Positions 1 to 10,300 of a DNA stretch of 64,000 nucleotides are shown piece after piece (positions within the stretch are counted from its first letter, which is position 1; each line of letters opens with the position of its first letter). Under the pieces are notes generated by a model that saw nothing but the letters and a program-made list of their open reading frames with translations, was not told the DNA's origin and searched no databases. Source of the DNA: Clavibacter sp. VKM Ac-2872 (lineage in GTDB: Bacteria > Actinomycetota > Actinomycetes > Actinomycetales > Microbacteriaceae); contig NZ_JADKRR010000004.1 in assembly GCF_015351105.1 (NCBI RefSeq), positions 186,001-250,000 of the forward strand, written 5' to 3'. The translations under genes and the position numbers were made by a program.

Positions 1-502
1 GCGGATCCTCGACGGCGCGCTGCCCGCCTGGGTCGCAGCGGGGCTGCCGCTGGCGACGGGATCCGTCGTGCCCGAGCGGGGCGACGTGACGCTCACCCGC
101 GGCGCTCTGCCCATCCTCGACGAGGACGCCGCCGCCGAGATCGCGCGCACGGGGACGCTCCTCGACGCGCGCGCGGGGGAGCGGTACCGCGGCGAGGTAG
201 AGCCCGTGGATCCCCGGGCCGGCCACATCCCGGGCGCCGTGAGCGCGCCGACGGCCGGGAACATAGACGCGGACGGCGCCTTCCTCCCGGCCGACGTCCT
301 CCGGGCGAGGTACGCCGCCCTCGGGATCCGGCCGGGTGACGCCGTCGGCGTCTACTGCGGCTCGGGCGTCACGGCCGCGCACGAGATCGCGGCGCTCGCC
401 ATCGCGGGCATCGACGCGGCGCTGTACCCGGGATCCTGGTCGGCGTGGGCGAACCGGCCGGAGCTGCCCGCGGCGACGGGGGCGGCGCCGGGCCGCGACT
501 GA
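1..502 (+). CDS. Thiosulfate/3-mercaptopyruvate sulfurtransferase, C-terminal part (5' end outside window)
   Basis: The reading frame is open from base 2, so the gene starts before the window. The visible part ends the first rhodanese domain (RILDGALPAW...) and contains a complete second one. The catalytic loop CGSGVTAA, with the nucleophilic Cys, lies near base 356 and is the CGxGVT type of mercaptopyruvate or thiosulfate sulfurtransferases. A GHIPGA motif sits upstream of it, as expected for tandem-rhodanese proteins. Such enzymes move sulfane sulfur to cyanide, thiols or proteins in the cytoplasm. The exact donor cannot be told from the sequence. It converges on the ABC transporter operon. 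Confidence 0.85.
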   Translation, partial: RILDGALPAWVAAGLPLATGSVVPERGDVTLTRGALPILDEDAAAEIARTGTLLDARAGERYRGEVEPVDPRAGHIPGAVSAPTAGNIDADGAFLPADVLRARYAALGIRPGDAVGVYCGSGVTAAHEIAALAIAGIDAALYPGSWSAWANRPELPAATGAAPGRD

Positions 503-535
503 CGACCCCGCCAGCAGACCCCGCCAGCAGACCCG

Positions 536-2002
536 TCAGCCGAGCCGGCCGTCGGCGAGCGTGAGCACCCGATCGGCGCGATCGGCCGCCCTCGCGCTGT
601 GCGTGATGAGCAGGATCGCGACCCCCGTGCGCGTGCGCGCCTCGTCGAGGGCGTCGAGCGCCATCCGTTCGGCGGCGGCGTCGAGGGACGCGGTGATCTC
701 GTCGCACACCAGCAGCGCCGGTGCGGCGGCCATCGCCCGGGCGATCGCGACGCGCTGGCGCTGACCGCCGCTCAGCTCGTGCGGCCGGCGTTCGAGGAGG
801 CGCGGATCCAGCCCGAAGCGCGCCAGCAGCTCGGCGGGATCGGCGGCCGGGCACCCCCGGCGGACGGCGGCGCGACCCGCTCGCCCGATGGTCGCGCGGA
901 CCGTCTCGCCCGGGTGCAGCGCGGCGCGCGAATCCTGGAGCACCAGCCCCACGAGCGGCTTCTCGGACCGGGAGCGGTCGTCGCCCGCCCACGGGATGCG
1001 GGTGCCCGCCAGGTCGAGCGCGCCGCGCTCGGGCACGAGGAGGCCGGCGACCGCCCGGCCGATGCTCGTCTTCCCGGACCCGGATCGGCCGCGGAGGGCG
1101 AGGATCCCGCCGGGCGGGATGCGGAAGGACGCCGCATCGACCACCGCGTGCGCGCCGAAGCGGATGCGGAGATCCGAGACCTCCACGACGGGTGCGACCG
1201 GCCGGGCGAGGTCCATTCCGGCGGGCGGGACCGGTGCGGCCGCGCGCGCCTCGGCGGTCACCGGACCGCGGGCGCGCGGAGGCGGCGCGGCGGTCGGCGC
1301 CGGGCCGGGTCCCCCCGCCCCGTCGCGCAGGGTGACGACGCGTGCGCCGGTGCGCGCGAGCACGTCGGGCGCATGGCTCGCGAGGACGACGGCCGGGAGC
1401 CACGGGAGGCGGGCGACGTGCCGCGCGACCAGGTCGGCGGTCTCGGCGTCCAGGGCGCTCGTCGGCTCGTCGAGGAGGACCACCGCGGGACGGCCGGCGA
1501 GGAGCGCCGCCAGGATCACGCGCTGCGCCTGGCCGCCGGAGAGCTCGGATCCGCGGCGACCCAGCAGCGCGGGGTCGAGGTGCGCGTCGCGCGCGGCCTC
1601 GAGCGCGAGCCGGCCCAGGTCCGCGCGGCCGGGGCGGACGGCGGACCGCCGAGCCGCCTGGCGGATGTGATGGAGCGCGGTGCGCGCGGGATCGAGGGCG
1701 CTCGCGGGATCCTGCGGCACGTGCCGGACGACCCGTCCGCGGAGGAGGCGGCGGCCGGCCTCGGTGAGGGGATCCACGCCGTGGACGCGGACGCTCCCCG
1801 CGACGACCCGGGTCCCGGGGGAGAGGTGCCCGACGAGCGCGTGCAGGAGGGTCGACTTGCCGCTGCCGGACGGCCCGGACAGCCCGACGACCTCGCCGGA
1901 CGCGACGCGGAGGTCGATCCGGTCGAGGAGCGTCGGCGCGGTGCCGCTCGCGTCGGCCGCGCCGCGGATCACGAGGCCGCTGACCTCGATGGCGGGGCTC
2001 AC
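536..2002 (-). CDS. Peptide/nickel-type ABC transporter, two ATPase domains fused
   Basis: This 488-residue protein carries two complete ABC ATPase domains. Domain 1 has Walker A GPSGSGKST at about 43-51, the signature LSGGQ near 154 and Walker B VVLLDEP near 174-180. Domain 2 has Walker A GRSGSGKTS near 305-313, LSGGQ near 410 and LLVCDE near 430. It corresponds to a DppD-DppF pair in one chain. The start is a GTG whose GTGA overlaps the stop of the upstream permease. An alanine/proline-rich linker (about 228-270) joins the halves. It powers the importer encoded by the three genes upstream. The substrate is not shown by the ATPase; see the Zur/Fur-like box for a metal-linked hint. Confidence 0.9.
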   Translation of the reverse strand: MSPAIEVSGLVIRGAADASGTAPTLLDRIDLRVASGEVVGLSGPSGSGKSTLLHALVGHLSPGTRVVAGSVRVHGVDPLTEAGRRLLRGRVVRHVPQDPASALDPARTALHHIRQAARRSAVRPGRADLGRLALEAARDAHLDPALLGRRGSELSGGQAQRVILAALLAGRPAVVLLDEPTSALDAETADLVARHVARLPWLPAVVLASHAPDVLARTGARVVTLRDGAGGPGPAPTAAPPPRARGPVTAEARAAAPVPPAGMDLARPVAPVVEVSDLRIRFGAHAVVDAASFRIPPGGILALRGRSGSGKTSIGRAVAGLLVPERGALDLAGTRIPWAGDDRSRSEKPLVGLVLQDSRAALHPGETVRATIGRAGRAAVRRGCPAADPAELLARFGLDPRLLERRPHELSGGQRQRVAIARAMAAAPALLVCDEITASLDAAAERMALDALDEARTRTGVAILLITHSARAADRADRVLTLADGRLG

Positions 2003-2823
2003 CGGCCTGCCTCCCGTCGCCGGCCGGACGCGTCCACCGCGAGCGTGACGCCGAGCGAGACCGCCACCAGGAGGCCCGCAGGCACGAGGGTCGCGAGCGG
2101 GTTCGCGCGGATGCCGACCACGTCCTCCCGGACCATCCGCCCCCAATCGGCCGCGGGCGCGCTCGCGCCGATGCCGAGGAACCCGGCCGCCGCGGCGAGC
2201 TGGAGCGCGGCGATGAAGCGGAGGCCCGCGTCCGCCAGGGCGACGGATCGGATGCCGGGGAGGATGTCGTGCCGCAGCCGGCTGCCGAGCCCGTCGCCGC
2301 GCGCGCGGGCGATGACGACGTGGTCGGCCGCCGCGACGATGCGCGTCTGCTGCCGGATGACGCGCACGGAGAAGGGGGCGCTCACGAGGGCGATGGCGGC
2401 GACGATCACCGCGGGCTGGCCCGGGGCGCCCGCGGCGAGCACGAGCAGGACCAGCAGCGCGGGCAGGGCGGCGACGGCGTCGACGACGCGTACCGCCGCG
2501 GCGGCCAGGCGGGACGGGCGGAGTCCCGCCCAGATCCCGAGCGCGAGCCCCGCGGCGCTCGCGACCAGGGTCGCGGCGACGGCCTCGAGCACGAGTCCGC
2601 GACCCCCCGCCGCGACGCGCGCGAGCAGGTCGCGTCCGAGCAGCTCCGTGCCGAGCGGGTGCGCGGCGTCCGGGGCCGCGAACGGGCGGCCCACGACCTC
2701 GTCCGGCGGGCCGAGCGGCAGGAGCGGTCCGAGCAGGGCGGCGGCGACGACGCCCGCGGCGAGGGTCAGGGCGAGCATCCGGAACCCGGCACGGGCGCGG
2801 GGGCCGAGGGGGGCGTCGCTCAT
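1999..2823 (-). CDS. ABC transporter permease (DppC/OppC type)
   Basis: A 274-residue membrane protein with an N-terminal membrane segment (ALTLAAGVVAAALLGPLL) and the large extracytoplasmic loop with the phrase HPLGTELLGRDLLAR, typical of DppC/OppC permeases. Further hydrophobic segments follow, with an EAA-type loop (IARARGDGLGSRLRHDILPG) that contacts the ATPase. The ATG start overlaps the stop of the preceding permease by 4 bp (ATGA), and its own stop overlaps the ATPase gene by 4 bp. It is therefore translationally coupled within one operon. Confidence 0.9.
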   Translation of the reverse strand: MSDAPLGPRARAGFRMLALTLAAGVVAAALLGPLLPLGPPDEVVGRPFAAPDAAHPLGTELLGRDLLARVAAGGRGLVLEAVAATLVASAAGLALGIWAGLRPSRLAAAAVRVVDAVAALPALLVLLVLAAGAPGQPAVIVAAIALVSAPFSVRVIRQQTRIVAAADHVVIARARGDGLGSRLRHDILPGIRSVALADAGLRFIAALQLAAAAGFLGIGASAPAADWGRMVREDVVGIRANPLATLVPAGLLVAVSLGVTLAVDASGRRREAGR

Positions 2824-3794
2824 CCGCGGACCGACTCGGCGCCCCGGCGGCGTCGGAGGAGGGCGGCGCCGATGTCGCCCGCCAGCAGGATGGCGAGGGC
2901 CGTGCCGCCGAGCGTCAGCGCGACCGCCTGCACCACGGGCAGGTCCCGCGCGGACACGGCGCGCGTGAGCTCCAGGCCGATGCCCGGGACGCCGAGCAGC
3001 GTCTCCACGACGATCCCGCCGCCGAGCAGCCCGGCGGCCACCAGCGCGAGCGACTGCAGGGCCGGAGCCGCCGCGTTCGGGAGGACGTGGACGAGCGCGA
3101 GGCGGAGACCGCGGATCCCGTTGATGCGCGCGTGCTCGATGAACGGCGCGCGCATCACGTCGACGACGGCCGCGCGCAGCATCCGCGCGGCCGGGCCCGC
3201 CCCGGCGAGGGCGAGCGTCGCGACCGGCAGCACGAGCGCCTCCGGGTGCTGCCACGCGGCATCGCCCAGCGGGAGGAGCGCGACGGCCGGGAGCACCGGC
3301 ACGAGCGAGGTGAACAGCACGAGGAGCGCGACGGCCACGAGGAAGTCCGGGGTCGCCATCATCACCACCGTGAGGGAGGTGAGCGCCCGGTCGGCCGCGC
3401 TGTCCTCCCGCATGCCCGACGCGAGGCCGAGGCCGGTCGCGGCCACGGCGATCACCGCGACCGCGAGCGCCGTGATCGTCAGCGTGTCGGCGAGGCGCGC
3501 GACGAGGAGCGGGGCGATCTCGCGTCCGGAGACGAGGGATCGGCCGAGGTCGCCGTGCAGGGCGCCGGCGGCCCAGGCCAGGTACCTCTCCGCCACGGGG
3601 CGGTCGAGGCCCAGGTCCGTGCGCAGGGCGTCGCGCTCCGCCGCGGTCGCGCCGCTGCCCGCGAGGGCGCCCGCGGCGTCGCCGGGCAGCGCGGACGCGC
3701 TCGCGAACACGACGACCGAGAGCGCGACGAGGGTCACGAGCGCGGCGCCGCAGCGCCCGGCGATCCACCGGCCGAGCGGCGCCGCGGAGCTCAC
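2820..3794 (-). CDS. ABC transporter permease (DppB/OppB type)
   Basis: This 324-residue inner-membrane permease has the DppB architecture. There is an N-terminal membrane helix (LVTLVALSVVVFASASALPGD), the conserved LGLDRPVAERYLAW segment with GDLGRSLVSG, and then a transmembrane block with the EAA-like stretch HARINGIRGLRLALVHVLPN. It forms the pore with the neighbouring DppC-type protein. The ATG overlaps the end of the binding-protein gene (3791-3794), so the whole set is one operon read right to left. Confidence 0.9.
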   Translation of the reverse strand: MSSAAPLGRWIAGRCGAALVTLVALSVVVFASASALPGDAAGALAGSGATAAERDALRTDLGLDRPVAERYLAWAAGALHGDLGRSLVSGREIAPLLVARLADTLTITALAVAVIAVAATGLGLASGMREDSAADRALTSLTVVMMATPDFLVAVALLVLFTSLVPVLPAVALLPLGDAAWQHPEALVLPVATLALAGAGPAARMLRAAVVDVMRAPFIEHARINGIRGLRLALVHVLPNAAAPALQSLALVAAGLLGGGIVVETLLGVPGIGLELTRAVSARDLPVVQAVALTLGGTALAILLAGDIGAALLRRRRGAESVRG

Positions 3795-5320
3795 CTGGCC
3801 GCGACCGTCGCCCGCGACAGGTCGGGGAACTGCAGCTCGCGGACGCCGCCGACCCCGTCGGACTGCGCGCTGATCGAGGGCACGAACACCGGCGCGATCG
3901 TGTAGCCCTTCGCCCAGATGATCTGCTGCGCCTGGTGCGACGCGGCGAGCCGGGCCTCCGGGGTGGCGGCGCTGCGGGCCTCGGCGACGAGCGCGTCCGC
4001 CTCGGGGAGCGCTCCGGGCACGTGGTTCGGCTCGAAGAGCGCCGGCGGCGTGTACCCGGCCGCGAACGGCAGCTTCTGGTACGCGGCGTAGTCGGCGTAG
4101 AGCTGGCCGGCCGGCAGCTCGGAGAGGGTCGCGTCGACGCCGATCGCGCGGAGGTCCTGCACGATCAGGGTCGCGGTCTCGACCATGCCGGGCAGCTCGG
4201 GGCCCGCCGTGAGCGTCACGGCCATGCCGCTCTGTCCGGCCTCGGCGAGCAGCGCCTTCGCCCGATCCGGGTCGTGCTCGCGCACGGGCAGCGTCGTGTC
4301 GTAGCTCGGGAAGCCGAGCCCGGGGACGTCGTCACCCGCGAACGCGTGGCCGAAGTAGACGGTGTCGACGATCTGCTGGCGGTCGATCGCGAGCTTGAAC
4401 GCCTCCCGCACGCGCTCGTCGGCGAAGGGGGCGAAGGACGGGTTCATCAGGAACTGCAGGGAGGAGGCGTACGGCAGCTCGCTCGTGGAGACGGTGATCC
4501 CCTGCGCTCCCGTGAGCTCCTGCGCCTGCGCCGGGGCGAGCCCGCTCGCGTAGTCGACCTGGCCCTGGCGCAGCGCGTCCTCGCGGGCGGTCGGGTCGGA
4601 GATGGACAGCAGCTCGATGGAGTCGAGCGTCGGTCCGGTGCCGAGGGCGGTGCCGTAGAAGGTCGGGTTGCGGGTGAGGACCGTGCTCTGGCCGGGCTCG
4701 AATCCGCTGATGGTGAACGGCCCCGAGGACGGCGTCGTCTCGGTGAACTCCGTGGTGCCGTCCTTGATGGCGAGCATGCTCTGGCAGATGAGCTGGCGCC
4801 CGTCGGCGACCGGGTGCCGCGTCGGCAGCGTGACGGTGAGGTCATCGACGGCCGTGGCGGCGTCGACGTCGAGGTCGCGCGCGACGATCTGCGTGAAGGG
4901 CAGGCCGTGCAGCAGCCCGGGGGCGCGGAGCGAGTAGATGACGTCCGCGGCGGTGAGCGTGGATCCGTCGGTGAACGGCACGTCGGGCCGCACGTGCAGC
5001 GTGTACGAGGAGAGGTCGGGGCTCACGTCGATGGAGGAGAGGGCGCCGTAGGAGACGCCGTCGGCCGCCGACGCGTCGATCTCGCAGAAGGGCGCGTGGA
5101 CCAGCCGCGCGCGCACGTAGTCGAGCGCGGTCGGGCCGACCAGGTAGTCGAGGGTCTCGGCCGCGCCGCCGCCGGGGAAGGCCGCGCGGAGCGTGCCGCC
5201 GGTCGCGGCGGCGTCCGCGGTGGCGGGCGCGGACGGCGCGCAGCCGGACGCTCCCGCCGTGATCGCGAGGGCGAGCAGAGCCGCGGTGATCGCGGGATGC
5301 CTCCTGGGGAGCGTGGTCAT
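3791..5320 (-). CDS. ABC transporter substrate-binding lipoprotein (SBP_bac_5 family)
   Basis: A 509-residue extracytoplasmic solute-binding protein. The N terminus is a lipoprotein signal with lipobox AGASGC (Cys27), so the protein should be tethered to the membrane outer face. The body has family 5 features: RLVHAPFCEI, the domain with AADVIYSLR, and the AFKLAIDRQQIVDTVYFGHA segment. Family 5 proteins bind peptides, nickel, heme or metallophores. It is the first gene of a four-gene importer operon. The palindrome about 70 bp upstream resembles a Zur or Fur operator and suggests a metal or metal-chelate substrate, which is an inference. Confidence 0.88.
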   Translation of the reverse strand: MTTLPRRHPAITAALLALAITAGASGCAPSAPATADAAATGGTLRAAFPGGGAAETLDYLVGPTALDYVRARLVHAPFCEIDASAADGVSYGALSSIDVSPDLSSYTLHVRPDVPFTDGSTLTAADVIYSLRAPGLLHGLPFTQIVARDLDVDAATAVDDLTVTLPTRHPVADGRQLICQSMLAIKDGTTEFTETTPSSGPFTISGFEPGQSTVLTRNPTFYGTALGTGPTLDSIELLSISDPTAREDALRQGQVDYASGLAPAQAQELTGAQGITVSTSELPYASSLQFLMNPSFAPFADERVREAFKLAIDRQQIVDTVYFGHAFAGDDVPGLGFPSYDTTLPVREHDPDRAKALLAEAGQSGMAVTLTAGPELPGMVETATLIVQDLRAIGVDATLSELPAGQLYADYAAYQKLPFAAGYTPPALFEPNHVPGALPEADALVAEARSAATPEARLAASHQAQQIIWAKGYTIAPVFVPSISAQSDGVGGVRELQFPDLSRATVAAR

Positions 5321-5389
5321 GGGATCCTCCGTGCAGCTGCGTGGGGATCCGCGCGACGGCGCGGATCGAGACGCAGGCTAGCCGCTTAT

Positions 5390-5404
5390 CGAGAATCATT
5401 CTCA
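5390..5404 (-). promoter_or_regulatory. Zur/Fur-family-like operator upstream of the ABC importer
   Basis: Read on the minus strand the site is TGAGAATGATTCTCG: two 6-bp arms (GAGAAT/ATTCTC) around one base. This matches the 7-1-7 layout of actinobacterial Zur boxes (TGAAAATGATTTTCA type) and is close to Fur boxes. It lies 70 bp before the binding-protein start and is the only strong palindrome in the gap behind the amidase gene. The palindrome is directly visible. Which regulator binds it is inferred from consensus similarity. Confidence 0.6.
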
Positions 5405-5450
5405 GGAAGTTCCACATGCCCACCTGAGGACCCGCATGGTCCCGCCCGGG

Positions 5451-7232
5451 TCAGCGACCGGCGCCGAGGTGCGCGCGCCAGGATCCGCCGTCGGTGATGT
5501 CCGGGGCGCCCGCGATCGCGGCGGGCTCGCAGAGGAAGCCGAGCACCTCGGATCCGTCGGCCAGCGCCACCTTCCCGACCACCATGGGGCGCGCGAGCTG
5601 CGTGACGAAGTCGGCCACGCGGCCCGACGGGATCGCCCACAGCTCCCCGGTGATGGACGCGCCGCCCGACTCCGTGGCGACGAGACCCGGCTTGGGCGGC
5701 ACGGTGGCGAGCGCGTGGAGGCGGTAGGCGGGCGCGGTGACCGCATCGCCGAGCAGCCGGGCGCCGAGCGCGGTGAGCTGCCCGTTGAGGGGCTGCCCGA
5801 CCATGTGCGCGCCGAACACGGCGATCGGCGTGGCAGCGGGGCCCCACGACGGCGCCGGCGTGCGCGGCTGGTCCGGCGACGTGCCGACCGCGCGCTGCAG
5901 CCGGTCCGCGGCGTCGACGAGCGCGGCATCCGAGAACGCCGGGCCGACCAGTGTCACGCCGAAGGGCCGGCCGTCGGCGTCGGGCCCGGGCACCGCGATC
6001 GCGGCCAGGTCGAGGAGGTTCACGAAGTTCGTGTAGGTGCCGACCCAGGAGTTCACGCCGATCGGATCGGCCGCGACCTCGGCCCGCGACGGATGCCCGG
6101 GCGCGGTGGGCAGCAGGAGCGCGTCCACGTCGGCGAGGATGCGTCGGGCGTCCAGGCGGTGGCGGCGGAGGGCCTGCTGGTCGGCGACGAGCTCGACGGC
6201 CGTCTTCGCGGCGCCGGATCCGATGATGCGGGCCACCGACGGATCCGCGCCCGCGGGCGACCCGGCGAGCAGGTGCCCGACGGCCTGGGTGCGCTCGGCC
6301 ACGAGGGCGCCGTCGTAGAGGAGGGCGGCGGCCGCGAGCAGCGGGGAGATGTCGACCTCGACGATCTCCACGCCGGCATCCGCGAGCATCGCCACCGTCC
6401 GGTCGAAGGCCCTCCGCCATGCCGGCGACATGGGCGTGAGGTCCGCGTCGCCCGGCACGGCGAGGCGGAGGGCGGGGGCCGCGCTCAGCGGGGCGTCGGC
6501 GGGCCAGGGGCGGCTGGCCGGATCCGCCTCGTCGACGCCCGCCATCACCCCGGCCACGCGCTCGGCCAGGGCGAGGGTGCGCGCGAAGACGGTCACGGTG
6601 TCGTAGGAGGGCGCGGCGGGCACGACGCCGCGGGCGGGCAGGAGGCCGAGGGTGGGCTTGATCCCCACGAGCCGGTTGAAGGCGGCGGGCACGCGCCCGG
6701 ATCCGGCGGTGTCGGTGCCGAGCGCCGCGTCCACGATGCCGAGCGCCACCGCGACCGCGGAGCCCGAGCTGGATCCGCCGGACACGAGCTCGGGATCGGC
6801 CGCTCCCCGCACCTCGCCGTAGGGGCTGCGCGTCCCCACGAGCCCGGTGGCGAGCTGGTCGAGGTTGGTCTTGCCGATGACCACGGCGCCCGCCGCCTCG
6901 AGGCGGGCCACGACCGTGGCGCTCTCCTGGGGCTCGTAGGCGCTGGCGGGCAGGGCCGCGGTCGTCGGGAACCCGGCGGCGTCGATGTTGTCCTTGACGG
7001 CGACCACCAGGCCCGCGAGCGGCAGCGCCCCGGCCCCCTGCTCGACGAGGGCCCGGGCGACGCCGGCCGCGACGGCGACGGCCTCCTCCTCCGTGCGGAG
7101 CGCGATCCACACCTCCGGCCGGTCCGCCTCCGCGATGCGCCGGTAGGCGGCGCGGACGCGGGCGACCGGATCCGGTGCCCCCGCGGGGTCGGCGGGATGC
7201 GCGAGGGGAGCTGTCGGGGACGATGCGGTCAT
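5451..7232 (-). CDS. atzF: Amidase, allophanate hydrolase (AtzF) type
   Basis: A 593-residue amidase-signature enzyme. The Lys of the catalytic triad is in VVAVKDNID (K80), the cis-Ser is in SGGSSSGSA (about 154) and the nucleophilic Ser is in GTDTAGSGR (S178). A C-terminal domain of about 140 residues (ending ...SWRAHLGAG) matches the extra domain of allophanate hydrolases, which split allophanate to ammonia and CO2 in urea or triazine use. I chose the ATG at 7232 because a GGAGAG ribosome site lies just before it. No urea carboxylase lies next to it, so the physiological substrate is open. Confidence 0.8.
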   Translation of the reverse strand: MTASSPTAPLAHPADPAGAPDPVARVRAAYRRIAEADRPEVWIALRTEEEAVAVAAGVARALVEQGAGALPLAGLVVAVKDNIDAAGFPTTAALPASAYEPQESATVVARLEAAGAVVIGKTNLDQLATGLVGTRSPYGEVRGAADPELVSGGSSSGSAVAVALGIVDAALGTDTAGSGRVPAAFNRLVGIKPTLGLLPARGVVPAAPSYDTVTVFARTLALAERVAGVMAGVDEADPASRPWPADAPLSAAPALRLAVPGDADLTPMSPAWRRAFDRTVAMLADAGVEIVEVDISPLLAAAALLYDGALVAERTQAVGHLLAGSPAGADPSVARIIGSGAAKTAVELVADQQALRRHRLDARRILADVDALLLPTAPGHPSRAEVAADPIGVNSWVGTYTNFVNLLDLAAIAVPGPDADGRPFGVTLVGPAFSDAALVDAADRLQRAVGTSPDQPRTPAPSWGPAATPIAVFGAHMVGQPLNGQLTALGARLLGDAVTAPAYRLHALATVPPKPGLVATESGGASITGELWAIPSGRVADFVTQLARPMVVGKVALADGSEVLGFLCEPAAIAGAPDITDGGSWRAHLGAGR

Positions 7233-7386
7233 GCGGGGTCTCTCCGTTCGGGGTGCGGCGGTCGGGGCGCGGCGGCGATGGCGGGGCGGCGCGCGGACGG
7301 GCGGCTCCATCTTCCCCGCCCGAGAGGGAGGGGCGCGGAGCCGGCGGCGCGCGTCGCATCGCGGAGACGGGACCGGATCCGCCGCG

Positions 7387-10300
7387 TCAGCCCGCGAGCA
7401 CCTTGCGGATCCGCTGCAGCGACACGGGCTCGGCCGTCGGCAGGTGCTGGGCGAACAGGCTGAGGCGCAGCTCCTCGAGCATCCATCTGGCGTGCACGAG
7501 CGACTCGGGAGCGTGCGGCGCGGACGGGATGACGCCGCCGGCCTCGCGGTAGAGGTCGGTCGCCTTCTGCACCTCGGTCATCCACGCGCGGTCGCGCGCC
7601 GGCTGGTCGGGGAGGCGCTGCACGCGGTGGGTGAGGCCGGACAGGTACGCGGGCAGGCGCTGGAGCCGGGCGAGACCGGTCGCCGAGACGAAGCCCGGGT
7701 GCACGAGCCCCGCGAGCTGCTCGCGCGCGTCGGTGAGCGCGCCGATCAGCTGCATGCTCGTGGCCTGCTTGATCGCCCGCTCGGCGTCGCGCGCGCCCGT
7801 GAGCACGCGGTTGACGAGAGCGACCGTGTCGAACATGGAGTCCATGACGACACCGGACACGCGGTCGCGCGCCGTCTCGAACAGCTCCTTGGAGTAGATG
7901 GCGCCGCCCGAGGCCACGCGCTCGAGCACCTGGTCGATGCAGGCGAGCAGGCAGTCGTCGAAGAGCGCCTGCACGTTCGGGTAGGGGCTGGTCGCGAGCA
8001 TCAGCTTCTCCTGGCTCGTGAGGTGCTGCTTCACGTAGGCCGAGGGGTTCGCGATGGCGAGCACGAGCAGGCGCCGCACGCCGCCGGGCATGGCGCGCGC
8101 CTGGTCCTCGGCGGTCGCCATGAGGCGGATCGCGACGGTGGATCCCTCGTCGACGAGGGCGGGGTACGCGCGGATCACGTGCCGGCTGTCGCCCGTGCCG
8201 CCCTGCGCGGTGTCGACGAAGCGCGGCAGCTCGTCGAGGTCCCACGTGGTGAGGCCCGTGCGCTCCATGCCGCGGGTCGCGCCGCCGGAGGCGCCCGCGA
8301 CGCGCTCGACGGGACGCGCGGTGGCCCGGGCGACGCTGTCGCGGGCGCGGCGGGAGAGGCGCGCCTGCAGCTCGGTGAGGTCGCGGCCGGCGGCGACCTC
8401 GCGGCCGCGCTCGTCGACCACGCGGAACGCCATCCGGAGGTGGGCGGGGATCCGGTCCAGGTCGAAGTCGTCGTCGGCGACCCGCACGTGCGCCTTCCGC
8501 ATGATGAGGCCGGCGATGGTGGTGGTGAAGGCCACGGGGTGCTGCGGATCCGGCTCGGGCAGCCCCTCGAGGAGCCGGTCGGCCCAGTCGGCGGCGGGCA
8601 CCACGTTCTTGCGGAGCGCCTTCGGGAGGGCCTTGATCATGGCGGTGACGAGATCGCGCCGCATGCCCGGCACCTGCCAGTCGAAGCCGGCGGGGCTGAG
8701 GCGCGCGAGGAGCGCGAGCGGCACCTGCACGGTCACGCCGTCGTCGGGCGCGCCGGGCTCGAAGCGGTAGGTGAGGGAGAGGCGCTGGTCGCCCTGCTGC
8801 CAGGTGGGCGGGAACGCGGCCTCGTCGACGTCGACGGCGTCCTCGGCGAGCAGCTCCTCGGCGGTCATGGTGAGGAACTCGGGCGTCTCCTGGCGCTGCT
8901 TCTTCCACCAGCCCTCGAAGGCGCGGGTGGAGGCGACGTCGCGCGGGATCCGCTTGTCGTAGAACTCGAAGACGGCCTCGTCGTCGTGGAGGATGTCGCG
9001 GCGACGCGTGCGCTCCTCCACCTCGGCGAGCTCCTCGCGGAGCTTCCGGTTCGCGCGGTCGAACGCCTGCTGCGACTCCCAGTCGCCCTCGACGAGCGCG
9101 TGCCGGATGAAGAGCTCGCGCGCGTACGCCGGGTCGATGCGGGAGAACTGCACGCGGCGCTTGAGCACGATCGGCACGCCGTACAGCGTCACGCGCTCCC
9201 AGGCGACGGTCGCGCCCTGCTTCTTCTCCCAGTGCGGCTCGCTGTGGGTGCGCTTCACGAGGGAGCCCGCGATCGGCTCGGCCCACGCCGGGTCGATCGC
9301 CGCGTTCGTGCGCGCGAACAGGCGGCTGGTCTCCACGAGCTCGGCGCTCATGATCGCGTCGGGCTGCTTCTTCGCGAGCGCGGATCCGGGGAACACCACG
9401 AACCGCGACTGGCGCGCGCCGACGTAGTCCTTCTTCTGCGCGTCCTTCAGCCCGATGTGGGAGAGGAGGCCCGCGAGCAGCGACCTGTGGATCCCGTCCG
9501 GATCGGCCTTCGGCTCGTTCATCTGCAGGTCGAGCGGGCGGGCGAGCTGGCGCAGCTGCCGGAACACGTCCTTCCACTCGCGCACGCGCACGTAGTTGAG
9601 GAACTCGGCCTTGCACATGCGGCGGAACGCGCTCGAGGAGAGCTCGGACTCCTTCTCCTCCAGGTGGTTCCAGAGGTTGAGGAGCGTGATGAAGTCGCTC
9701 GCCGGATCCACGAAGCGCGCGTGCTGCTGGTCGGCCTGCGGGCGCTTCTCGAGCGGGCGCTCGCGCACGTCCTGGATGGTGAGGCCGGCCACGATGATCA
9801 TGACCTCGCGGCTCACGCCGTGCTTGCGCGACTCGACGACCATGCGCGCGAACCGCGGGTCGATGGGCAGGCGCGACAGGTCGCGGCCCACCTTGGTGAG
9901 GGCAGGCGTGCCATCGGGGGAGCGGACGACCGCGCCGAGCTCGGTGAGCAGGTCCACGCCGTCCTTGATGCCGCGCGAGTCCGGAGGCTGGAGGAACGGG
10001 AACGCGGCGATGTCGCCGAGGCCGAGCGACACCATCTGCAGGATGACGGCCGCGAGGTTCGTGCGCAGGATCTCGGGCTCCGTGAACTCGGGCCGGCGGA
10101 GGAAGTCCTCCTCCGAGTAGAGGCGGATCGCGATGCCGTCGCTCGTGCGGCCGGAGCGGCCCGAGCGCTGGTTGGCGGACGCCTGCGAGATCGCCTCGAT
10201 GGGGAGGCGCTGCACCTTCGAGCGCACGGAGTAGCGGGAGATGCGCGCGGTGCCGGCGTCGATCACGTACTTGATGCCGGGCACCGTGAGGCTCGTCTCG

